A DNA stretch of 64,000 nt from contig NC_092661.1 of the NCBI RefSeq assembly GCF_032118995.1, forward strand, positions 16,191,006 through 16,255,005, written 5' to 3'. Position 1 is the stretch's first letter, and the number at the start of each line of letters is the position of its first letter. The translations under genes were made by a program, and so were the position numbers. Below, one piece after another: positions 34,360 through 43,800 of this stretch. The notes beneath the pieces are model-generated. The model saw nothing but the letters and a program-made list of their open reading frames with translations, was not told the DNA's origin and did not search any database. Origin of the DNA: Asterias amurensis (taxonomy: Eukaryota; Echinodermata; Asteroidea; Forcipulatida; Asteriidae).

Positions 34360-35280
34360 GAAAAACTGAGCATTTTTATTATTATTCCGGATTTGATGTA
34401 TTGATTTCAAGAACCAAAACAATTTGATGTGATACAGTGATACTAAACGAAAGAGCAAACATGCGACCATAGGCATGATCATGATCCCAAGGGGACGCCT
34501 ATGAAACAACAGTGTCAATAACTATCTAGACACAATTAACGTCTACTCAATTTTAAATTACATGGTCGCGCATTAACTCATAGACATCAGTTTCCCAACG
34601 GTCTTTTTTATACAATAAAAAAGACACAGTCACTGCACAAAACCACATGATAAAACAATTATTCGCAAATTTCTCAAAGTATACAATTGATTGCAAAGTG
34701 TAGGTGCTTAAAAAACCTTACCGTTCAAAAAGAAGGTGATGACAGTGTTTGTGACCGTGATGAGAATGCAATTCTGATGGGTAGATATTCACCTCAGAGC
34801 CCGTGCAGATCCTCTCGCTGTGTCCGCTTCGGGTGGAGAACTACGATGGAATGCGCAAGCTGCTGTGTGGGTTAGAGTAGCTGTTTGCGTTAATCGTCAA
34901 AGAGAGAGAAGGGCGAGGCCTCAGCCAATGGCAACGCTACACGATGGAAGATAAAATCTTTCAACTTAATTGACCGAGTTTATTTTTCTTTTATTGACCA
35001 ACAAAATAGAGCAGAAAGTCACGATTCTTAATTTAAAATGCATTTAGATGTTGTCATGACATTTTGCTTGTAGATATTTTCGGTATTTTTTTAATAATGG
35101 TAAAATTGAAAATTATTTTTAACATCATTTGCCAGTGTGATATGCCAATTTCTGATTGGCTAAATATGGCTTTTTATAGGTGGTGATGTCATGCAAAGAT
35201 TAACATACTGAGCTACGCCTGCGCATTCATTATCACTATATATGCCTCACAGTGCCAGCGCATAATAACATAAAGCGCTT
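34360..35280. other. Gene-free stretch
   Basis: Nothing recognised. A 62-codon plus-strand frame at 34687-34875 lacks any family resemblance. Confidence 0.4.
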
Positions 35281-35281
35281 A

Positions 35282-35629
35282 TTAAAGGCAGTGGACACTA
35301 TTAATTACTCAAAATAATTATCATCATGAAACCTTTCTTGATTACGAGTAATGGGTAGAGGTTGATAAAACATTGTAGGAAACAGCTCTTGAGAAAGAAG
35401 TAATTTTTCACGAATTTTACCTCAAGTTTAGAATTTGAGATCTCAAAATCAAGCATCAGAAAGCACAACTTCGTGTGACAAGGGTGTTTTTTCTTTCATT
35501 ATTATCTCGCAACTTCGACGACCGATTGAGCTCAAATTTTCACAGGTTTGCTATTTTATGCATACGTTGAGATACACCAAGTGAGAAGACTGTTCTTTGA
35601 CAATTACCAATAGTGTCCACAGTATTTAA
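35282..35629. mobile_element. TTAA MITE, family A
   Basis: TTAA at both ends with internal deletions in the left arm. Confidence 0.8.
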
Positions 35630-35672
35630 ATCAACGTAACAATACACACATTTGAAGTGTGATTGGGGCCTA

Positions 35673-36049
35673 TCAGGCAGTGGACACTTACTATTGGTAA
35701 TTATTAGCATAAAACCTGACTCTGTAACGAGTAATGGGGAGCTGTTGATAGTATGAAACATTGTGAGAAACAGCTCCCTCTGCAGTAACGTAAGTTTCGA
35801 GAAAGAAGTAATTTTACACGAATTTTATTTCGAGACCTCGATCAGATTTAGAATTTGAGGTCTTGAAATCAAGCATCTGAAAGCACACAACTTCGTGTAA
35901 CAAGGGTGTTTTTTCTTTCATTTTATTTCGTAACTTCGACCACCGATTGAGCTCAAATTTTCACAGGTTTGTTATTTTATGTATACGTTGAAGTACACCA
36001 AGTGAGAAGACTGGTCTTAGACAATTACCAATAGTTTCCAATGTCTTTA
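35673..36049. mobile_element. MITE, family A
   Basis: Near full length with the central stem; terminal target bases are altered. Separated from the preceding copy by only about 45 bases. Confidence 0.8.
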
Positions 36050-36057
36050 TTTGTGTT

Positions 36058-36380
36058 TTGTCTTATTTGGCCTAAGGGCTACGGCTACGGCTACGGCTAC
36101 GGTTACGGATTTGACTATAAGGGTATTGCTATGGGCAACCTATGATTCAATGTCGAGGTGACAGTACGAACGATAAACGGTACGGATATTACATGCAGCT
36201 TGCCTGGAAAAAAAAACTTATAGCAAACGCAGAATAGATGGCCTTCTCGAAATCACGGAGTTTTTATAGCTTAGGCCGTGTCCGAATCGGTGGCTACGGC
36301 TGCGGCTACGACCGTTGCCATGGGTGTTGCTAGGGGCGCCTCTACACTTCAATGCATGACGACGCGGGGATCCAGCCGTA
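36058..36380. mobile_element. Foldback region with GGCTACGGCTAC ends
   Basis: GGCTACGGCTACGGCTACGG near 36080 and the same motif both direct and inverted at 36291-36380 (CAGCCGTAGCC). Probably two related MITEs placed head to tail. Confidence 0.5.
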
Positions 36381-36383
36381 GCC

Positions 36384-36568
36384 TTAAGGCCCGGTCACAC
36401 AGGCCCCGATAACGAGAACGAAAACGATAACGATAAAAACGCACGCCCTCGATTGGTTGAATGGGCTTGGGCGTATTCTGCGTGGAGCAATTCAACCAAT
36501 CGCGAGCGTGCATTTTTATCGTTCTCGTTTTCGTTCTCGTTATCGGGACCTGTGTGACCGGGCCTTTA
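36384..36568. mobile_element. Foldback MITE, GGTCACACAGGCC family, copy 2
   Basis: Close copy of 2194-2378 (TTAAGGCCCGGTCACACAGG). Confidence 0.87.
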
Positions 36569-37079
36569 GGCTCTGGGTTGACTCCGGCTTGGGCTCAGGC
36601 TTTGGTGGTTTTTCGACTTAGACTCCTTTATTTAGGCTCTGGCTTGGGCCCCGGTTTTGCTCCGGCTGAGGCTCTGTCTTATGCCCAGGTTTAGGCCCCA
36701 TGCTGCGGTTTGGAAAGCGAGCACTTCATGGTTGATGCCTCGATCGCGATTCAGTCCAGTTTTCAAATATTTTTGCATCTAAAAACTCCACATTTTAAAT
36801 CTTCATTCTTTGTCATAAATCTCGCGACGCGAGCAAAAACCACACACATAACAAACTCCACTTCAGCTCTGGAAGCCAAATTTCATGATGACTCTATAGT
36901 GCAAGCAGAGAATCGGCGCTAACGCGCCAACGTAAGTAGGAAACTTCCTCTTTTTTTACGCATAATTCATTCTGGTTGCAAAGTCAAGGACTCTTAGAAA
37001 AACCAACTATGCAGCCAAGAACCAAAGGAGAGAAGGGGGAATTATATTTGTTTTATATGGGAGTAAAACCCCAAACAAT

Positions 37080-37185
37080 TATTGTTATATTCCAGGGTGG
37101 AATAAGTCCCACGCAGGATCAGATAGGGACTTAACCCAATCCACAGTGATTCGAACCGGGTTATGGAGGTGGAAGGCCAGGACCA
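37080..37185 (-). mobile_element. tRNA-like SINE fragment
   Basis: The minus strand has AGTGGTCCTGGCCTTCCACC and CCCGGTTCGAATCACTG (B box). Confidence 0.5.
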
Positions 37186-37187
37186 CT

Positions 37188-37438
37188 GGGCCCCATCTCA
37201 GAGCTGCTGAGCACACAAATTTGCTTAGCATGAAATTTCTTCCTTGATCACAGGCTTACCAACCAAATTTTCACGTGATTTTCAGGATAAGCAAACAACA
37301 GCTGAATATCAGTAATCAAGCAATAATATGCAACAATATGGAACGATGGTTGGTAGGCCTAATCCTGTTTTTATCAAGGAAGAAATTTCATGCTAAGCAA
37401 ATTTGTGTGCTTAGCAGCTCTATGAAATTGGAACCTGG
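37188..37438. mobile_element. Foldback repeat, GAGCTGCTGAGCAC subfamily
   Basis: GGGCCCCATCTCAGAGCTGC and inverse GCAGCTCTATGAAATTGG, with ACAAATTTGCTTAGCATG arms. Confidence 0.75.
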
Positions 37439-37609
37439 ATGGCGTGAACAATAATTGGTAAAGTGATGCTGATATACACAACGACGGTATAGTACATGAT
37501 TTAAATAATAGATATTACAATTTAACCTGTAATTGTTCAGAAGGTGTATTTTGACTTGATTCCTTGCTATTTCAAGGTGATTATTTCAGTTGAAATATGC
37601 AGTTCTTAG

Positions 37610-37995
37610 TGTATATGAGCGGTTAAGTGCACCGAATTCACCCTCTGGTGTTTCTGATCAGCAGAGTGTGGGTTCGAATCCCCAGCCGTGACACTTGTGT
37701 CCTTAAGCAAGACACTTTTACCATTGCTGCGTCCTTCGGATGGGACGTAAAGCCTTTGGTCCCATGTGTTGTGTAACGCATGTAAAAGAACCCAGTGCAT
37801 GCACTTATAGAAAAGAGAAGGGGTTCGATCGCCCTGGTGTTCCTGGTTGTGGCTGCTTCATGCGCCGTAGCACCTTGTAAACCCTTATAAGTGCTACATA
37901 TTATTGGGTCTCAGAATCCATCACTGCAATAACCTATCTTTCTGAGAGTTTGTATAGATACGTGCGCTACAAGACTCATTCGATATTATTAAACT
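37610..37995 (+). mobile_element. tRNA-Ser/Leu-like SINE, uninterrupted copy
   Basis: Same as 61502-62065 without the nested hairpin; the B box GGGTTCGAATCC is intact. The head is truncated by about ten bases. Confidence 0.85.
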
Positions 37996-37999
37996 GACA

Positions 38000-39299
38000 C
38001 TACTATAGGTCTCACTTGTCAAGTCGATGGATTAAAAATATAGGGCCTATATATTCACATGTTAGTTTTTTTCGGTAACACATTTATAATATAAATAGGA
38101 TCAAATCAATCGACCGGATCCAAAGAGGTACACTTTGCATGCACTTCAAGTAAATTCTATAAGTATAGGCCTATCTTCCAGTTTCTTCAGTTGGTGAGCT
38201 GACGAGGTAGGCCTAAATAATATAAGCATTAATGTCTACTGTTTATTTATTGTGATATCCACACCATATTTACTAACGAAAGGCCTACAGACAAGAATAA
38301 CACAAACAAAATTGAATTCGGTGACTTTTTTTAAGGATTGAAACTAAACAACCTCTCCATCCTCTGAGAGAGAAATATGGCACAAAGGACATTAAATATA
38401 ACAGACTTGACCGAAAGCAATGACCAGCTTTCGTCATATGAAAGATTAAGGGTGGGATGGTGTTAGTGGCGCCATCATTATGCTTTTATGACCTCCTTGG
38501 TCACTTGCCAACCCCCCTCTCCACCCCCCCCCCCCCCGGCGCCCCAACCTAAAAGTTTGTCTCTGTCTTAGTGCATATTCGTAGGATTGCCTATATAGTC
38601 TGTATAATTCGGAAACTCTGTGTCTAAACTGCATCTCTACTTGTTTCCATCTCGTTCTTGACAACTATGATGTGAAAATGTTTTCTGTGTATCGATCTCA
38701 TAATCTGTTTTGACGGGAGTGATAAATAAATTAACCTTCTTTGAACCATGACCGCCCTCCATGGTTGAACCAATGTTTCATTCAGCTGTATAATAATCAA
38801 CCTCGTTTTCAACGAGTAGCGCACCGTAGCGTCCCCTCCTTATATCGGCGTTATTACGAGGCGAGATTGTACACACACGGGAACGAAACTGAACTGAAGA
38901 CAACAATTCTAAAAAAAATGGTAACCGGTAGCTGCTATCAATCCCAGCAATGCGCAACAAAAATCGTATTCAAGTGTGCTGCTGGTCAGCAATGCGCAAG
39001 AGAAATACGCCCCAGCAGTTTAAAGAGTGTATCGAAACGACTCGTCGTGTTTATCTCTTTTTTTTACTCACTGTCAGAGTTTCTTTGCATTATTACAACA
39101 ATGAACGAATAAACTCACAAACTACAACAATTACAGCAGTAGGCCTACAGTTGTAGGTAGTAGTAGCAACGTGTAGCACTAGCACTACAGCAGCAAGTAG
39201 TGTTTAAAAAACTTTAACACAAATCCGCATTTATGTTTAACACAAATCCGCATACGAAACAAAGCATCGTTAGTCGTGTTTTGAATGATGCCTTTTCTT
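38000..39299. other. Upstream region of the transposase-derived gene
   Basis: Contains a C-run at 38523-38537. Several overlapping frames at 38741-39156 have no recognisable product. Promoter elements are not identifiable by eye. Confidence 0.4.
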
Positions 39300-39444
39300 T
39301 CTTTTTTTGAAACTACGGACGGTGCGTAGGGTCGGTTTCTCACCTGCCAAGAAGCAGCCAAGGCCAGGGTTCAGTTCAGGTCCAGCTCCAGGCCAAGAAA
39401 CAGAAGTTCTACGTAAAAAATCTGTCCTCCAATTGATAAGCATG
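39300..39444 (+). other. Probable 5'UTR exon of the transposase-derived gene
   Basis: A strong donor (AGCATG/GTAAGT) ends this stretch at 39444. The next plausible acceptor is at 40007, five bases before the ATG. The ATG at the donor itself would run into a stop after joining, so translation should start in the next exon. The left boundary is a guess. Confidence 0.45.
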
Positions 39445-39925
39445 GTAAGTACTTTCTTTAAAATTAAGTTACTTAGTTTGTAAAATAGCTGCTACTTTTA
39501 GTTTTACGAAGTGTCAAGTGAGGAAGTGATGACCATTCCATGATGATTTAGACGGGCCGCGCTGCTGTAGCCTCTACCCCTTTTTTCGAAATTTTGACTC
39601 ATTTCCTTATCTATCTTGCCCTATCTATGCATATGGTAGGGGTATTGTCTTCTTTACAAAAGTTGGTGTGATGTTTTCAGGACCTGTTTCCATTATATAG
39701 GATTCTTAATCTGAAATGATAAACAACAAAGCTTTGTTGTGTGTATTCAAGCCACCAGTACCGCCCACACTAAAGGCCACAGTCTTCATCTAAACTGTTT
39801 GTATTCAGACATCCCGGCTACCTGACAGCCAGTGAGAAATGCATGAACCTGTTGCGTCCTTTATCATTTAGGATGATATTAAAGGAATTACCATAATCAT
39901 TTCATTGGTCTACAAATAATATGCG

Positions 39926-40012
39926 GCCTTTTTCCTTCTTCAAATTTGCAGAGAAAACGGCATTAACAAATAATGTGGCTTTTTCCCCTCCTTCTTCAAA
40001 CTTGCAGAGAAA
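39926..40012 (+). repeat. Tandem copy of the splice acceptor before the start codon
   Basis: TTCTTCAAATTTGCAGAGAAAACGGCATT (39938 on) and TTCTTCAAACTTGCAGAGAA then AATGGCATT (39992 on) are about 54 bases apart. Only the second carries the ATG. Confidence 0.75.
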
Positions 40013-40859
40013 ATGGCATTGACTGCTGCTGAGAGGCAACGCAAACATCGACAGAAACTGAGAGCCGAGGGCAAATTGCCACAGAGGAGTCCCCAAAATG
40101 CCAGAGGGAAGAGCAAGAATGCAACGTCGGACGTACAGCAGAAGTGGGCCATGAGACTAAAAGATGGTGGTCGATACCATGGACAACCAAAGATGGCTGA
40201 TGCGATGAGTGGCATTGTGGTTCAAGAAAACTTTGTGGTGAATGGAAACCTAGAGAGCAGAAGTGAAGTTGTCGAGGAAGCTGGCGTAGACCCTCACAAT
40301 GTGACTGATCAGCAACTTGAAGGGAATGTAACTGATGCCGAGGGCTTACCCCAACTTAGTAACAACTTTATAATACAGCCAGCAATAAACGATGCAGTGT
40401 CGAGTGTCGGCATCAAACAAGAACCAGTGTTTGAGATGACCAGCAATGATTCAACTCAAGACTTGGGACTGAACCCTAGCAACGTGTCGAGCGCAGAGCA
40501 GGATTTTATCAGTTCGTGCAACTATCACTCCAATTTCTTATCGGCAGAGTTCATCATAGCTCAAGAACGACTCCTACGAAAGAGACAAGGAAATGCGGAG
40601 CGCCAACGAAGACGGCGAAAGAGAATGAAAGAAGAAGGTCGTTACGAGGTTTACAAACAGAAGCACATCGTCCACTGTGAGAAGCACCGAGCGACACAGC
40701 GGGAGATCGAGAAAGCGTTGCCAGAAACTCTGAGACGAGAGTTTGTCGCTAAACGTCGCGAGGATGGGCGGCGACGTGTGGCTCAGTACAGGGCTCGGAA
40801 GAAACAGATTGCCTCAGAGACGCAGACATCTTTGATGTTTGAGGATTCTCTGGAATCAG
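40013..40859 (+). CDS. Transposase-derived gene, coding exon 1
   Basis: ATG at 40013 (AGAAAATGG, good context), acceptor CTTGCAG ending at 40007, donor TCAG/GTAAAA in phase 1. Holds three of the four basic modules and the IKQE motif. The intron boundary is supported by the in-phase join to 41943; reading through would stop at 40879. Confidence 0.75.
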
Positions 40860-43800
40860 GTAAAAAGATATGTCTATGACTGCATCTCTCAGTCAACATG
40901 ATCCGCAGCGGCCGGGCCGCAACCACCGATACGGAAAAGGCCTCAGACTTACGGCAGTCAATTTCCCTGTTTATTACTGAAAATTAAAAGGTGCAATCAC
41001 TCTGCTGCTCCTTCCCAGGTTGTATCTAAACTTGGGTGTGATTCCATGGCTATACAGAAGTTAACGGTTGAATGGCTTTTTTTGAGTGGCACCCTGAACA
41101 AAGATATTGACAAAATAGGAAGACCCGTCAGCATTTTGGCTAGATAGTTCAGTTGGTAGAATGCAGGGCCCAATTTCATGGCTCTGCTTACCGCAAGCAC
41201 AGAATCGGCACTTACTGAAGCAGGGAATTCTGTGCTTACGGCAAGCATATTCCACGAGTTAGCGGCGAATATTGGCTTCTGCGCATGCGTACTTTGTATT
41301 ACTAGGCTAGCGCAGAAATTCGGCACTCGCAAGTAAGCGGGGAATCGTGATCGTAAGCGAGGAATTCGGCGGTAAGCAGAGCCATGAAATTGGGCCCTGG
41401 TGCCTTAGGAAATCTTTCCCCAGATATTGTGTCACCATATAATAGGAATTAAACATGGGCTGGAGGATATTACAAAAGAGGGCGCTATCGGAAGAAGTTT
41501 GTACACGGTTCACCGTTTGCGGGGCGGGGACAGAATCTCCTGCCACACGGGCACATTCTGGAGGTCAGAGGTTCAAATCTTTCTCCAGTCAATTTTGTTT
41601 ATTCAAAACAAATGGTTTATTTATCAGCCCTGATGCTTCACGGAGGCAATGGAGGCGATTGCCTCCATGCCCCCTGGTCATTGCTTTAATGCCCTTGAAA
41701 TGCTTCTGTAGAAAATATCCTCATAGGGTGCCCTTTATCAAGGAGAACATATGCCTTGGTGCCCTTATCCTTTCCTTAAGCATACGGGCCTGATTTATTA
41801 CTTTTGAATGGCCATTTGAAAGATAAATTGCTGTCCACTGGATCCCGTCTAAGAGAAAATATAAATTTTACATTCAACATTTTATGTATTTTATAGGATG
41901 AAAATAAGAACGTACTCAAAGTTTATGATCTCGTTCCCCCAGGTAGCCAGGAATGTTCCGGGACTAGCGCAGAAGAACTTGGGAGTCACACACAGCGGGG
42001 AAACGTACAGAGACGATTTGCAAACTGGAGAAACAAGAAGCTGATGCTGATGAACCGTACAGATGGGGAGATGGAGAATAACTTTGGTACGAGAAAAACA
42101 AAATGATAACTTTACTGGAATTGTATCTAGTCTTGGTGCAAGACATTCTTGTTGAGTCGGGTAAAACATCTATCATTAAAGCCCTATGTAATTAACATAC
42201 ACTCAACACTACACATGTCCACCGCAACTATTCCACCGATAGAGGGTGTTTCAAGTTGTTTTGAGTGTGGTGTGGTAGGGTGATCAGATCTCAAAGTTTT
42301 TTTTTAAGCATTTTATAGTAATGTGCGTTGTGAGGAGAGAAGTTGAGCGGGGGATCGCGATAAATTATGTGACTGTGAGTTCAACAATGTCTTGCACCAA
42401 GACTAGGGTTGTATCATGCTGCTGGGTCAGTCCGTTTGAACTAGAGTGATTTTTTTTTACAAGTCTGTCTCAAAAGGCAAAATGTCAACACAACTCACAA
42501 CAAAAGCAGTCAAGTGCAAAGAAATGAAAAGACGGTGAGGCAGAAAGCACACAGAAAATAGCAGTCAAGTGCAAAAAAGCAGTCAAGTGCAAAGAAATGA
42601 AAGGACGGTGAGGCAGAAAGCACACAGAAAATAGCAAGGATGACTAATGAAAAGGAGACAAAAGAGGGGGTACTTCTGTACCAAGATGAAAGTAGTGTGT
42701 TGAAGTATTGGAACATGGGGGGAATACCCTCATCCCCATCAAGCATGGTATGAGGGAGTAGGTGTTTTAATTTGTTTCCTATTCTGAGATGACATCTGTA
42801 TTATTAACAAAATGTCCTCTGCATTCTCTATGGTAATCATGGCATACAAATTCTGCTAAGAAGAGTACACTGCCAAGCAGAAAATATCTGCTTACAGGCT
42901 AAATACAAAATGCCGTTTGTTATTTAAGGTCCAGAACTGTTCGTTTTGACAAAACAAATTTCTTGCTCCGATGGTCCAATGTCTTGCACTTGCACGTATC
43001 TGGAACTCTCTACCACTTAATCTTAGATCTTGTCTTTGTACCACAAAATTCAAATCTCTTCTCAAAACTTATCTTATGTCACAGGTTTTCAAGGACTAAT
43101 TTAGTTGTGTCTGTTTTCTTTCGTTTTGTTTTTTGGTTTAACTGCGCCTTGAACACCTAGCAGGGTGGATATGTGCGCATTACAAGTCTTTGTTGTTATT
43201 ATGGTCCTTCTGTTTACATACTCACAGGACTATCGAAGCCGACACCACATGAGCCTAACGCAGCTGCCATTTGTTTCGTTTTACCACGCTTTGAACACCC
43301 AGTAGGGTGGATATGAGCGCATTACAAGTCTAAGTTATTATTATAGTCTTCTTCTGTCTCAATACTCACAGGACTATCGCAGAGTTTTGTTTTGTGTCCA
43401 TCGGAGTCGACGCCACAGGAACCTAACGTAGCAGCATTCAACCCTGGTATTCTACCGTGTTCACTCGTCAAGAGCCACACTGCCTCCTCCGCTTCGAGCG
43501 AGACTCTTAGTCCTGCTTTGTTTCCAGCGGACAAAATCAACTCTAGCCAGTCTGCCGTCAGCAGAACACCGTCTGCTCAGGTGTTTTGTAGCAGGCTAAC
43601 TTATTCGGACTGTCATGTAGCGAGTACCTCAAGTCAGGCACCCTATGTCAACCTCCCGAGCACGACTATTTCATCAGACGGGAATTTAAACACGAGAAAT
43701 GCTGTTGTAGAAGCGTCCCAGCAAGACGAGCCTTGTAGGTATCCAGCCGCGGGAGTTGTGCCTCGTTATTTTACACGACCCCCAATTTGGCCGAGTAGTC

